64,000 nt of DNA from Natronospira elongata (GCF_034931365.1 NZ_JAYGII010000001.1:62001-126000); one strand, 5' to 3'; shown: positions 50,048 to 59,662, counted from the first letter of the stretch. A program made the numbers and translations. The notes: generated from the letters alone by a model not told the origin.

Positions 50048-51018
50048 CCGGGCATTCGGGGGTTTGGCCTGATTCGACGACGATTGAGGCGGCCGCTGCC
50101 CGCATCCGCCCGCACACGTTCCGGACTCCGCTGCTTGCCAATGCTGCCCTGAGCGAGGCAGTGGGTACCGAAATCCTGCTCAAGTGCGAAAATCATCAGG
50201 CGGGTGGGGCCTTCAAGGCCCGTGGCGCCTGCAATGCGGTATTTAGCCTCAGCGAAGAGGAGGCGGCCTGCGGCGTGGCGACCCACTCCTCCGGCAACCA
50301 CGCCATTGCCCTGGCGCGTGCCGCCCGGCTTCGTGGTATCCCGGCCCATGTGGTCATGCCCGAGGGAGCTGCCCGGGCCAAACGGGCGGGCGCGGCGGCC
50401 GAGGGTGCCCGGATTTTCGATTGCCCGCCGACCATGGAAGGGCGTATTCAGACACTGGAGGCGGTGATGGCCGACACCGCTGCGACTCTCGTCCATCCTT
50501 ACGAGGACCCCCGGGTGATCGCCGGCCAGGGAACCGTCGGCCTGGAACTGGCCGCCAGCCTGCGGGCGGGTGACACTGTGCTCGTGCCCCTGGGGGGTGG
50601 GGGATTGATCAGCGGCGTGGGTCTCTATCTGCGTCAGCAGCGATCGGATGTACGCCTGATCGGGGTCGAGCCGAGTGGTGCCGATGACGCCCTGCGCTCC
50701 CTGCGCGCCGGTCGGGTGGTGCCGGTCAGCCCGAACACCATCGCCGATGGCTTGCGGGCAACTGTGGGAGAACTGAATCGGCAGATCATTGATCAGGTAG
50801 TGGACGATATCCTGACCGTGGAAGACGAGGCAATCCTGGCCGCCATGGAAGCTGTCTGGCGGCACAGCCATATGCAGGTCGAACCCTCCGCGGTGGTGGG
50901 TGTTGCCGCTCTCATGGCCGGGCGATTACGCCCCGCCGGGCGGGTTATCAGCATCCTCACAGGGGGCAATGTGGACGTGGGGGCCTTCGATTTCTGGCAG
51001 GGGTCGGTGCAAGCGTGA
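50044..51018 (+). CDS. threonine/serine dehydratase-like PLP enzyme
   Basis: This 324-residue fold-type II PLP enzyme has the PLP Lys at K58 (AGGAFKARGA), the phosphate-binding LVPLGGGGLISG and the ATHSSGNHAIALA substrate loop. Related proteins are threonine ammonia-lyase, serine racemase and hydroxyaspartate dehydratase; there is no C-terminal ACT domain, which argues for a catabolic or racemase form. The exact substrate cannot be read from sequence. Confidence 0.88.
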   Translation: MTGHSGVWPDSTTIEAAAARIRPHTFRTPLLANAALSEAVGTEILLKCENHQAGGAFKARGACNAVFSLSEEEAACGVATHSSGNHAIALARAARLRGIPAHVVMPEGAARAKRAGAAAEGARIFDCPPTMEGRIQTLEAVMADTAATLVHPYEDPRVIAGQGTVGLELAASLRAGDTVLVPLGGGGLISGVGLYLRQQRSDVRLIGVEPSGADDALRSLRAGRVVPVSPNTIADGLRATVGELNRQIIDQVVDDILTVEDEAILAAMEAVWRHSHMQVEPSAVVGVAALMAGRLRPAGRVISILTGGNVDVGAFDFWQGSVQA

Positions 51019-51105
51019 CATTCTTGCCTTCGGGCGGTCTGAGGAAAGGACAGGAGGCATAATGGCCTGTCGCTTTTGCCGCCAGGTGGCGGGGAGGATG
51101 GTGAG

Positions 51106-52230
51106 ATGAGTAAAGAATCACCAGTGGTTGCTCAAGGAACAGAAAAGGGTGGCAGGCACTTCGGAGCCTGGCGGATCGGCTTTCTGTTGCCCTATCTGCT
51201 GCCGCCATTGCTGATTGTCGGTGTCGCTCTCGGCGGCGCCTGGGCTTTTCTGCCGGTGTTGGTGGTTTTCGGGCTGATTCCCCTGCTCGATATGGCACTG
51301 GGGCGAGACCGGGCCAATCCCGACGAAGAGGCGCTCGAGACTCTCCTCCGGTCTCCCTACTATCGCTTGATACTCCTGCTTTGGCTGCCAGTACAGTATG
51401 CCCTCATCACCTGGGCAGTCTGGCAGGCGGGACAGGGCCTGGATTGGTTGACCCTGGCCGGACTGGCCATTTCCACCGGCGTGCTCAGCGGTGGCGTGGG
51501 CATTACCGTTGCCCACGAACTGGGGCACAGTCGTCGGCCCCCGGATCGCGCCGTGGCCAGACTGTTGTTGGTCAGCGTGGCTTATCTGCATTTCCTGGTG
51601 GAGCACAATCGCGGGCATCATGCCCGGGTGGCGACCCCGGATGATCCGGCCACCGCCCGCTTTGGGGAGAGCTTTTACCGTTTCTGGCCGCGCACGGTGC
51701 TGGGAAGCTGGCAGAGTGCCATGGGCTTTGAGCGTGAACGCCTGGACAAGGCCGGCCTGCCGCGTTGGCATCCCCGCAATCAGATGATCTGGGCAGTGCT
51801 GGGCCCTCTGGGTCTGGCCATTGCCGCCTGGCTGCTGGCAGGCGGCGCCGGTCTGCTGCTGTTTCTTGTTCAGGCCTTTGTCGCTTTCAGTCTTCTGGAG
51901 CTGGTCAATTACATCGAGCACTATGGACTGGAGCGCCAGCGTCGACCCAATGGTGGTTATGCCAAGGTGGATATCCATCATTCCTGGAATGCCAGTGAGC
52001 GGTTCACCAATCTGCTCCTGTTTAACCTTCAGCGACATTCGCACCATCATGCTCACAGCCTGACCCCCTATCAGGCCTTGAAGCATTTTGATGAAAGCCC
52101 CCAGCTGCCCAGCGGTTATGCCGGGATGATTGTCCTCGCCCTGATTCCGCCGCTGTGGCGGCGTATCATGGACCCGCGGGCTCGCCATTATCGCGAGCAG
52201 GTCCTCGGCCTGAACAAGGAGTCGATATGA
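51106..52230 (+). CDS. AlkB-type membrane di-iron hydroxylase (alkane monooxygenase)
   Basis: This membrane-bound fatty acid desaturase/hydroxylase-family enzyme has 374 residues, about six membrane segments and the AlkB histidine boxes. HELGH is at 137-141 and EHNRGHHARVATPDDPATAR at 166-185. NYIEHYGL comes next, and the third box is LQRHSHHHA at 308-316 where alkane hydroxylases have LQRHSDHHA. It would oxidise terminal C-H bonds with O2 and rubredoxin electrons; no rubredoxin gene is in the window. GGGGAGG precedes ATG 51106. Confidence 0.88.
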   Translation: MSKESPVVAQGTEKGGRHFGAWRIGFLLPYLLPPLLIVGVALGGAWAFLPVLVVFGLIPLLDMALGRDRANPDEEALETLLRSPYYRLILLLWLPVQYALITWAVWQAGQGLDWLTLAGLAISTGVLSGGVGITVAHELGHSRRPPDRAVARLLLVSVAYLHFLVEHNRGHHARVATPDDPATARFGESFYRFWPRTVLGSWQSAMGFERERLDKAGLPRWHPRNQMIWAVLGPLGLAIAAWLLAGGAGLLLFLVQAFVAFSLLELVNYIEHYGLERQRRPNGGYAKVDIHHSWNASERFTNLLLFNLQRHSHHHAHSLTPYQALKHFDESPQLPSGYAGMIVLALIPPLWRRIMDPRARHYREQVLGLNKESI

Positions 52231-52730
52231 AGTCTGTGATGCCGTCCTTGCTTGTGCTGCTCCTGGCGCCAGGGTTGATTTTGGCTGCCGACAGTGGCGT
52301 CGAAGGTCTCTGGTGGACCGAAGATCGGGAGGCGGTGGTGGAAACCCGCATCGTTGATGAGCAATTGACCGGGCGAATCATCTGGCTCGAGCAGCCCTAC
52401 CATGACGATGGGGACCGGGAAGGGGAGTTGCTCCGAGACCGGGAGAACCCGGAATCGGATCGCCGTGATCAACCGGTGCTGGGCATGACCATTCTCTCGG
52501 GATTTGAAAAACACCGGGAAGGCGATTGGCGGCGTGGTGAGGCCTATGATCCGGATAACGGTCGAACCTACAGCGCCCGTGTTCGTCTGCAGGATGACGG
52601 CGCGACCTTGCGGCTTCGCGGTTATGTCGGGAGCCCGGTATTTGGCCGCAGTGCTCACTGGGAAAGGCTTGAGGGACAACCGCCCCGGGATAGCGGCATG
52701 CATGTGGATGAACTGGGAGAGCGTCAATGA
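52227..52730 (+). CDS. DUF2147 exported protein
   Basis: This 167-residue protein has a signal peptide (about 1-20, ending LILAAD) and a DUF2147 lipocalin-like domain (GLWWTEDREAVVETRI, then DPDNGRTYSARVRLQDDGATLRLRGYVG split across the C-terminal half). DUF2147 proteins are small periplasmic or outer-membrane proteins, sometimes near lipid or hydrocarbon enzymes. It overlaps alkB and the next gene by four bases each. Confidence 0.87.
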   Translation: MKSVMPSLLVLLLAPGLILAADSGVEGLWWTEDREAVVETRIVDEQLTGRIIWLEQPYHDDGDREGELLRDRENPESDRRDQPVLGMTILSGFEKHREGDWRRGEAYDPDNGRTYSARVRLQDDGATLRLRGYVGSPVFGRSAHWERLEGQPPRDSGMHVDELGERQ

Positions 52731-54316
52731 TTGAAGATCCAGCCAGTCGGGATCACGAGGACCATCACCTGCAACTGCGAAACCTTCACCACGACGACTA
52801 TGAAGACGTGGCGGAGATCATGAATCAGGTCTATGCCGGCATGGGTGGTGCCTGGGACCGGGACGAATTCAACGCCCTCCTGGCCCGTTTTCCGGAAGGG
52901 CAGATCGGCATGGAAGACAAGGGCAAAGTGGTTGCCGCCGCCATCACCTTGATCGTGGACTACGGTCGCTTTGGTGATCACCACAGTTATCGCCAGATCA
53001 CCGGTAACGGTACATTCTCCACTCATGACCCCACAGGTGACGTCATGTACGGGGTGGATGTTTTTGTTCACCCTGAATACCGTGACATGCGGTTGGGCCG
53101 GCGCCTCTATGATGCGCGCAAGGAGCTATGCCGGAATCTCAATCTGCGGGCGATTGTCGCTGGTGGTCGAATCCCGGGTTATCGTGATCATGCCAATGAA
53201 ATCTCACCCGAGGAATATATTGAGCTGGTCAAAAGGCGGGAAATCCGCGACCCCATACTCAGTTTCCAGTTGGCCAATGACTTTCATGTGCGGCGGGTGA
53301 TTCGCGACTACATTCCGGATGACGATGCCTCACAGGGCTTCGCCACCGTGCTGCAGTGGAACAATATCTTCTATGAGGACCGTTCACCGCCGCTGATTGG
53401 TGAGCAGAAGACCAATGTGCGGGTGGGCACTGTGCAGTGGCAGATGCGCCGGGTTCGGTCGCTGGAAGAGCTCATGCAGCAGGCGGAGTTCTTTGTGGAT
53501 GCCATGGGCGGCTATAACGCCGATTTCGTGGCCTTTCCGGAGCTTTTCAATGCGCCCCTCCTGGGCTTTTTTGATCAGGGCAATCCGGCCGAAGCCATAC
53601 GGGGCCTTGCCGGTTATACCGAGGAGATCGCGGATGAAATGCAGCAACTCGCGGTCTCCTACAATATCAATATCATCGGTGGTTCCATGCCGGTCTATGA
53701 AGACCAGAAGCTCTACAATGTAGCTTTTCTTTTTCGCCGGGATGGGACCCAGGAACGTCAGTACAAACTGCATGTGACGCCCGATGAGCGCGCTTACTGG
53801 GGTACGGTAGGGGGGAGTTCACTCAAGGTCTTTGATACGGATGTTGGCAAGATCGGTATTCTGGTCTGTTATGACTGTGAGTTCCCGGAACTTTCCAGGA
53901 TTCTCATGGATAAGGGAATGCAGATTCTCTTCGTGCCCTACTGGGTGGATACCAAGAATGGCTACTTGCGGGTCCGCCGCTGCGCCCAGGCCAGGGCCGT
54001 GGAAAATGAATGCTATGTGGCGATAACCGGCAGTGTGGGCAATTTGCCAAAGATCGAGAATGCCGATATCCAGTATTCCCAGACCGCGGTGTTTACACCA
54101 GCGGATTTTGCCTTCCCCCATGACGGGGTAGCAGCGGAATCCACACCCAATACCGAAATGACCCTGATTGTTGATCTGGACCTGGAAAAGCTCAAGGAGC
54201 TACGGAACGAGGGCTCTGTGAGAAACTTCCGCGACCGTCGCCTGGACCTTTATCGAATCGATTGGTTGGGGAGAAACGAGGATGAGGATAGGGATATGGA
54301 GGGAACCCAGCATTAG
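52727..54316 (+). CDS. GNAT acetyltransferase-nitrilase/amidohydrolase fusion
   Basis: The 529-residue protein has an N-terminal GNAT domain (about 14-215, with VDVFVHPEYRDMRLGRRLYDARKE). It is fused to a carbon-nitrogen hydrolase (about 228-515) with the Glu-Lys-Cys triad E272 (FPELFN), K347 (YKLHVTPDE) and C381 (VCYDCEFPEL). Such fusions are widespread in bacteria and usually annotated as hydrolases of unknown substrate. It is coupled to the DUF2147 gene. Confidence 0.92.
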   Translation: MIEDPASRDHEDHHLQLRNLHHDDYEDVAEIMNQVYAGMGGAWDRDEFNALLARFPEGQIGMEDKGKVVAAAITLIVDYGRFGDHHSYRQITGNGTFSTHDPTGDVMYGVDVFVHPEYRDMRLGRRLYDARKELCRNLNLRAIVAGGRIPGYRDHANEISPEEYIELVKRREIRDPILSFQLANDFHVRRVIRDYIPDDDASQGFATVLQWNNIFYEDRSPPLIGEQKTNVRVGTVQWQMRRVRSLEELMQQAEFFVDAMGGYNADFVAFPELFNAPLLGFFDQGNPAEAIRGLAGYTEEIADEMQQLAVSYNINIIGGSMPVYEDQKLYNVAFLFRRDGTQERQYKLHVTPDERAYWGTVGGSSLKVFDTDVGKIGILVCYDCEFPELSRILMDKGMQILFVPYWVDTKNGYLRVRRCAQARAVENECYVAITGSVGNLPKIENADIQYSQTAVFTPADFAFPHDGVAAESTPNTEMTLIVDLDLEKLKELRNEGSVRNFRDRRLDLYRIDWLGRNEDEDRDMEGTQH

Positions 54317-54325
54317 GGGCCTTCC

Positions 54326-54361
54326 GAGCCAGAACCTACTCAAGTGTAGGTCCTGGAACTC
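54326..54361 (+). terminator. imperfect hairpin between convergent genes
   Basis: ACCTAC and GTAGGT pair around TCAAGT and are extended outward by CCAG/CTGG and GAG/CTC with a two-base bulge and one mismatch. There is no T tract. It may be a shared weak terminator. Confidence 0.35.
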
Positions 54362-54378
54362 GGGGCTGGTGGGCCTGT

Positions 54379-57300
54379 TCAAACTCGAATAAGCCGGCGG
54401 ATTTTTCCAAGCAGACGCTCAAAATCGATGGGCTTGTGTTCGTAATCCTCACAGCCGGCATCCAGGGCCTGCTGCCGGTGACCGCTCATGGCGTGAGCTG
54501 AGAGACCAACCACCGGGATATCCCGTGTGGCGGGATCAGCCTTGAGTCGTTTAGTCACTTCCCAGCCATCCAGAGTAGGCAGAGTCATATCCATTAGAAT
54601 CAGGCTGGGTCGGAGAGATCTGGCCGCCTCCAGGGCATCCGGCCCGTCGCGGACGACTGTGGCCTCGATTCCCTCCAGCTTGAGGTGGCGGAGGACGATG
54701 TCACTGTTCACATCATTGTCTTCCACAACCAGAATACGGACACCCGCGGCGACCTCTTTGTCACTCTGGTCATTGCCGATCTGTTCGGGAGAGTGACTAT
54801 CATTGGTGGGGTTGCCATGGGAGGCTGGGCCTTGCCCGTCATCTGGCGCCTTGATTGGCAGTTCCACGGTAAATCGCGAGCCCTTGCCCGGCTGACTGCT
54901 GACCGAAATCTCGCCACCCAGTAGATGGCAAAGACCTCGGGTGACGGACAGCCCGAGGCCGGTGCCCCCGAACCGCCGGGAGATACTGTCATCCGCCTGG
55001 GTAAAGGAATCGAAGACCCGCCGTGTCTGCTCCGGCGTCATGCCAATGCCGGAATCACTCACGGTGAAGCGCACATGGTCATTCTGACTTTCCGCCGCCA
55101 GGTGGATTTCCCCCTGTTCCGTGAATTTGGCCGCATTGGCCAAAAGATTAAACAGAATCTGCCGAAGACGCACCGGGTCCGTTTGCATCTGACTCAGCTG
55201 TGGATCGCAGTCCAGACTAAGCTGATTGCCGTTCTCTTCCACCTGGGGCTGGATCATCCCCGCCACATCATCAAGCAATTCGGGGATTAGCGTACCGACC
55301 ACGCGAATCTCGGTCTTTCCGGCCTCAATGCGGGACAGATCCAGCAGTTCATTGATCAGGGTAAGCAGGTGCTGCCCGGCGGAGCGTATCCGTTGGACAT
55401 CATCGATATAACCGGATAGCCGACTCTGCTCCAGTTCCTTGGAAAGGATTTCGCTGTAGCCAATAATCGCATTCAAGGGTGTCCGTAGCTCATGGGACAT
55501 CCTTGCGAGAAATTCGCTTTTGATGGCGTTGGCTTTCTCGGCATCTTCAACGGCTTGCTTGAGGTTCTTCTCGGCGATCCGGAGCCGACAGATAGCCTCT
55601 TCGGCGCGTATGTTTTCCTCTCGGAGTTGTTCCAGGTGTCTCGCCCTTCCCAATGCAGAGATGGCATGCTCCCGGATTCTCGCCAGATGCTCGGCGTCGC
55701 GGCTCTGAAATGCACGCTTGTCCGGCGCATTGGTCAAGATCAGAAAGCCTTCCACATGCTGGTCGATGGAAATCGTCATGGCAATCATGGACACCATGGG
55801 CAGTTCACCCCCATGGAGCTCAGCGCTGGTCAGCGGTGGTCGTGGGTCATGCAGATGCACGCCCTTGGCGATTTCCTGGGCGCCACCAGTGAAGCGATCC
55901 ATTGCCGCCTCGAATTCGAGGTGTTCCGAAGACAGTTCCGAGGCAAGAACACCGTAGCTACTGGCCGCATGGAAATGCCGCGTGCTCGGATCCAGGATCA
56001 GTATCAGGCCCTGGTCGGCATTGCCGAAAAAGCCCATGGTTTTCTGTAGCAGCACTGAGAGGACATCATTGAACGAATCTCGGGAATTGATTGCTGCTAC
56101 GATGCCGTCCAGGGTGGAGAGCTCGAGATTTTTGGCCTCAATGGTTCGATTGGCTTGAACTTTGACGCGATATCGATTCCAGGTGACGCCAATCAGAATG
56201 AGCAGTAGCAGACTCCCACCGAGCGCAGAATTGCGGACCAGTGTGTCAAATCGGCGTTGCTCTTCCAGCAGGGCGATCTCCCGTTCCTTGCGGTTGGTTT
56301 CAAAGCGGGCATTCATCGCCTCGATTTCCCGCTGTCGTTCAGTATCGAAGAGCTTGGCGCTGGTCTCGTTTGCCTGCCGGCTGTATTCCAGGGCCTGGCG
56401 ATAGTTCTCCATCTCACCATGGCGGTCGGCGAGATTGCTGTAGAGAATCCGCAGTAGATTGAGTTCTTCCTGCTCTTCGGCAACCTCCAGGCTCTCGTAG
56501 TAATAGGGCATGGCTTCTTCCATTTGCCCCGCGTGCCTCAGTATTTGGGCCTTGTTCAGTAGAGAGCGGGCCACGCCGAGGCGGTCCCCAACTTGCTTCT
56601 GCAGGGCAACGGCCCGGTCGATCCATTCGAGGGCTTGCTCGGAATCCTCCGCGAAATGATGGAGCACGGCAATATTACTGTAGGTGCCGGCCATGTCCCG
56701 GAGATTTCCGGTTTCTTCTCTCAGATCGATACTTTGCCTATAGGCGTCAAGTGCTTCCTCGGTATTGCCTTGCTGGCGTTGCAGGGTGCCCATGTTATTG
56801 AGCAGTGTCGCCATTCCATCCAGGTTGCCGGCCGCTTCGTGTTCCAGCATGGACTGCTGGTAGTAATCCATGGCGCGCTCAACATTGCCCTGACTGTCGT
56901 GCACCCGGCCCATGCGGTTCAGGGTTTCTGCCCGTCCTGCAAGGTTCTCGCTTCGATCATATAAATCAAAGGCTTGCTGGAAGGCATCCAGAGCCTGTTG
57001 ATATTCACCTTGATAGAACTTGATGGCGCCGCGCAGCTTGAGCCCGCGGGCGAGCAGGTCGTGTTCCTCCATGCGGTCAAGATAGGAAGCAGCATCGTCC
57101 AGCAGCACCAGGGCGTCATCGTGGCCGCCCAGGACCTCCAGGGCCTCGGCGATCACGATCCGGGCCTTGGCCGCCTTGAGTTCGTCATTGGCCTCAAGGG
57201 CGATTTCCAGTGCATCCCGGGCCAGTTCCAGGGACTTTGCGGGCTCGCTGTTCCGGAGGTCGGTGGCACGTTCCAGCCGGCTGCCGTCGGCAGAAGAGGG

Positions 57301-57387
57301 TTGGCTCCAGCCAGCAGAAGCACACAGGAGTAGGGTAAGCAGCAATAGGGTGGAAAGTGGAGTCCGTCGCATGTGCAGCCACGTCAT
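54379..57387 (-). CDS. TPR-containing hybrid sensor histidine kinase
   Basis: The 1002-residue protein starts with a signal peptide (about 1-28), then tetratricopeptide repeats (about 50-335) predicted to be periplasmic. A membrane helix (about 388-405) follows, then a GAF-like domain (about 430-580) and a HisKA domain with phospho-His H632 (MSHELRTPLNA). Next come HATPase_c (NLLANAAKFTE, DSGIGM, GTGLGLS) and a C-terminal receiver with D933. No Hpt or output domain is present. It lies 107 bases after the lipoprotein gene on the same strand. Confidence 0.92.
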   Translation of the reverse strand: MTWLHMRRTPLSTLLLLTLLLCASAGWSQPSSADGSRLERATDLRNSEPAKSLELARDALEIALEANDELKAAKARIVIAEALEVLGGHDDALVLLDDAASYLDRMEEHDLLARGLKLRGAIKFYQGEYQQALDAFQQAFDLYDRSENLAGRAETLNRMGRVHDSQGNVERAMDYYQQSMLEHEAAGNLDGMATLLNNMGTLQRQQGNTEEALDAYRQSIDLREETGNLRDMAGTYSNIAVLHHFAEDSEQALEWIDRAVALQKQVGDRLGVARSLLNKAQILRHAGQMEEAMPYYYESLEVAEEQEELNLLRILYSNLADRHGEMENYRQALEYSRQANETSAKLFDTERQREIEAMNARFETNRKEREIALLEEQRRFDTLVRNSALGGSLLLLILIGVTWNRYRVKVQANRTIEAKNLELSTLDGIVAAINSRDSFNDVLSVLLQKTMGFFGNADQGLILILDPSTRHFHAASSYGVLASELSSEHLEFEAAMDRFTGGAQEIAKGVHLHDPRPPLTSAELHGGELPMVSMIAMTISIDQHVEGFLILTNAPDKRAFQSRDAEHLARIREHAISALGRARHLEQLREENIRAEEAICRLRIAEKNLKQAVEDAEKANAIKSEFLARMSHELRTPLNAIIGYSEILSKELEQSRLSGYIDDVQRIRSAGQHLLTLINELLDLSRIEAGKTEIRVVGTLIPELLDDVAGMIQPQVEENGNQLSLDCDPQLSQMQTDPVRLRQILFNLLANAAKFTEQGEIHLAAESQNDHVRFTVSDSGIGMTPEQTRRVFDSFTQADDSISRRFGGTGLGLSVTRGLCHLLGGEISVSSQPGKGSRFTVELPIKAPDDGQGPASHGNPTNDSHSPEQIGNDQSDKEVAAGVRILVVEDNDVNSDIVLRHLKLEGIEATVVRDGPDALEAARSLRPSLILMDMTLPTLDGWEVTKRLKADPATRDIPVVGLSAHAMSGHRQQALDAGCEDYEHKPIDFERLLGKIRRLIRV

Positions 57388-57494
57388 TGTGAATCGCTTC
57401 CCCGTCTTGGGGCCAAGCCGGCTTTGGCCACCGGGATCTCAGCTCTCACATTGCCGGACTGGCCGCCTTGGCGCAAGTCGGGCCGGCGTGTCGA

Positions 57495-58061
57495 TCAGGG
57501 TTCTCTGCCTGGATTTTCCCCGGCCCGCCTTGCCCCGGTCAACTGGATCTCAAGGATGGTGTGGGGCCAATGACGGCGAACCCGGCTTTCCGGAGGAATC
57601 GGGGGAGCAGCGAGGGGGAAAAAACGTTCTTCACTGGCTGGAAATTGCTCCAGGTCGAGCTGGAGCGCCTTGTCCATTCGATTCTGCACCCTCAATTCGC
57701 TGGCGTGGCCACCCTCCACCTTGACCTGATTCAATTCAAGGACCAGGTCGGCTTCACTTGTCTTCTCCGGTGCCACCCATTGCAGGGACAGCCGCCCATC
57801 GCTTGATTCACTGAGGTTCAAGCCGGCTCGCTCTCCACTCATGACACTGACGACGCCACCGGCGAAAAGGGGACCGGCAGGCACCTGAAAGCGCTGAATA
57901 CGGCCTTCGCCATCGATCAGCTCGATTTCATGAGCCTGACGGCAGGGATTCGCCTCACAGGCGTGTGTGAGCATTTCCTCACGGGAAGGCAACGCCTGAC
58001 AGGCGGCAAGGAGCAGGGCGAGCAGCATGATCGTCGGATATGAGAGGCAGCGACGGTTCAT
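57495..58061 (-). CDS. putative lipoprotein of unknown function
   Basis: The 188-residue product has a lipoprotein signal with lipobox LAAC (Cys21). I do not recognise the mature domain, which looks beta-rich and includes a short Cys-containing segment (HACEANPCRQ). Four-base overlap with the aldehyde dehydrogenase gene indicates cotranscription. Confidence 0.75.
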   Translation of the reverse strand: MNRRCLSYPTIMLLALLLAACQALPSREEMLTHACEANPCRQAHEIELIDGEGRIQRFQVPAGPLFAGGVVSVMSGERAGLNLSESSDGRLSLQWVAPEKTSEADLVLELNQVKVEGGHASELRVQNRMDKALQLDLEQFPASEERFFPLAAPPIPPESRVRRHWPHTILEIQLTGARRAGENPGREP

Positions 58062-59662
58062 TGTTTTCGAAAAGTATCCGGAAGCGTTCTGAGGAAGGGC
58101 AGAAGGCCCCTCATTCGCCGGCCAAGGCCACGTCCGTTGAAAGCGCTGATGGCCCCTTTCAATCCCCGAAGGCCACGCTCACTGTAGGGAAACCACCAGG
58201 GCGTACGGGGCAGAAAATGGAATCGTTCGTCCACCAGGTTGCGCTCCCGGGCCATGGCCAGCATGCCGCTGCGACCATGACTGCGGCCGAGACCGGAATG
58301 CCGCGGCCCGCCCCAGCTGATCTCCGGCATGCCATGGGTCATGAGATGGTCGTTGACCGTCACGGTGCCTGCATTTAGCCGTCGGGCCAGTTTACGGCCC
58401 CGGCGCCGACTCCGGGTCCAGACCGAGGCCGTCAGGGCGTAGGGGCTTTGGTTGGCAAGTGCTACGGCCTCATCCATATCATTCACGGCCTGAACTGCAA
58501 TCACCGGGCCGAAAGTTTCTTCCCGCATGATGACCATCGTTTCATCAACGTTGCTGAGCAGGGTCGGTGGGTACCAGTATCCTCCCTGGGGCAGTTCCTG
58601 CGGCATGGGCGCCTGGGCCACAATTTGGGCCCCTGCGGACACGGCCTGATCCACCTGCTCAGCAACCTTATCTCGTTGGCGGGCAGTGGTAAGTGGGCCA
58701 ATATCCGTCTGGTTTCCGTCCGGGAGCCCTACACGCAAACCTTCTACGCGCTGGGCAAGTTCATTCACAAAGCTGTCATGCAGGCGTCGGTCCACGTAGA
58801 TTCGCTCGACGCCCGCACAGGCCTGGCCGGCGTTCTGGATGCTGGCCCACAGAGCACCGTTCACCGCCCGAGGCATGGGCGCATCATGGCAGACCAGCAT
58901 GGGATCCTTGCCACCCAGCTCAAATCCAGCGGGGATCAAACGCTCACCGGCGCGGGCCGCCAGCAGGCGCCCCACCGGCACCGAGCCGGTAAAGGCGAGC
59001 TTGTCGACGCCGTTGTCCGCCGCCAGCAGCCGTTCACCGGCCCGAACGCCCGGTAGCACCAGGTGCTGCATCAAGCCCGGCGGCAAATCCAGGTTTGCCA
59101 ATCCCTCCGCCAGGCACTCCCCCACCGGGATGGTCTCAGGTGCCGTCTTGAAGACTACCCCGTTGCCGGCCAGCAGTGCGCAGATGATCTCGTGGGAGGG
59201 GATGCCCAGGGGGTAATTCCAGGGAGAAATGATGCCCACCAGACCGTGGGGCAGGTATTCCACCCGTGTTCGCTTTCCGACATAGGCCAGCGTACTCAGG
59301 GGAGGGCGCATCGGGCGCAGCCAGCGAGGCGCCATGCGACAGTAATAGCCGGTGGCCAGGGCGGCGGGCAGAATCTCGGTGGTGATGGCATCCTGCCGGG
59401 GCTTGCCGGTGCAGCTGGAAATCGTTGTCGCGACCGCCTCGCTGTTTTCGTCCAGCCACCAGGCCAGGGGTCTGATGCGTCTGGCTCTTTCGCGTAGAGG
59501 CAATGCGGCCCAGATTTCTTGCGCTTCACGAGCCCTGTTGAAGGCCTCGTCCACAGCCGCATCGCTCATCCAGGCATGTCGTGATAGCAGCTCGCCAGTG
59601 GCGGGATTGTGAACCAGGGCTTCATGTTCGCCTTCCGCTGGATTGTGTCGAGTGTTGCTCAT
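58058..59662 (-). CDS. aldehyde dehydrogenase (probably fatty or hydrophobic aldehyde)
   Basis: This NAD(P)-dependent aldehyde dehydrogenase has 534 residues. The catalytic Cys is in NAGQACAGVERIYVD, the Glu in GFELGGKDPML, and the cofactor region has ISPWNYPLGIP and FTGSVPVGRLL. A C-terminal extension beyond the usual core (about 495-534) is rich in Arg, Gly and Leu and could be a membrane-associating tail. Four-base overlaps on both sides tie it to the SDR and lipoprotein genes. Confidence 0.92.
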   Translation of the reverse strand: MSNTRHNPAEGEHEALVHNPATGELLSRHAWMSDAAVDEAFNRAREAQEIWAALPLRERARRIRPLAWWLDENSEAVATTISSCTGKPRQDAITTEILPAALATGYYCRMAPRWLRPMRPPLSTLAYVGKRTRVEYLPHGLVGIISPWNYPLGIPSHEIICALLAGNGVVFKTAPETIPVGECLAEGLANLDLPPGLMQHLVLPGVRAGERLLAADNGVDKLAFTGSVPVGRLLAARAGERLIPAGFELGGKDPMLVCHDAPMPRAVNGALWASIQNAGQACAGVERIYVDRRLHDSFVNELAQRVEGLRVGLPDGNQTDIGPLTTARQRDKVAEQVDQAVSAGAQIVAQAPMPQELPQGGYWYPPTLLSNVDETMVIMREETFGPVIAVQAVNDMDEAVALANQSPYALTASVWTRSRRRGRKLARRLNAGTVTVNDHLMTHGMPEISWGGPRHSGLGRSHGRSGMLAMARERNLVDERFHFLPRTPWWFPYSERGLRGLKGAISAFNGRGLGRRMRGLLPFLRTLPDTFRKQ

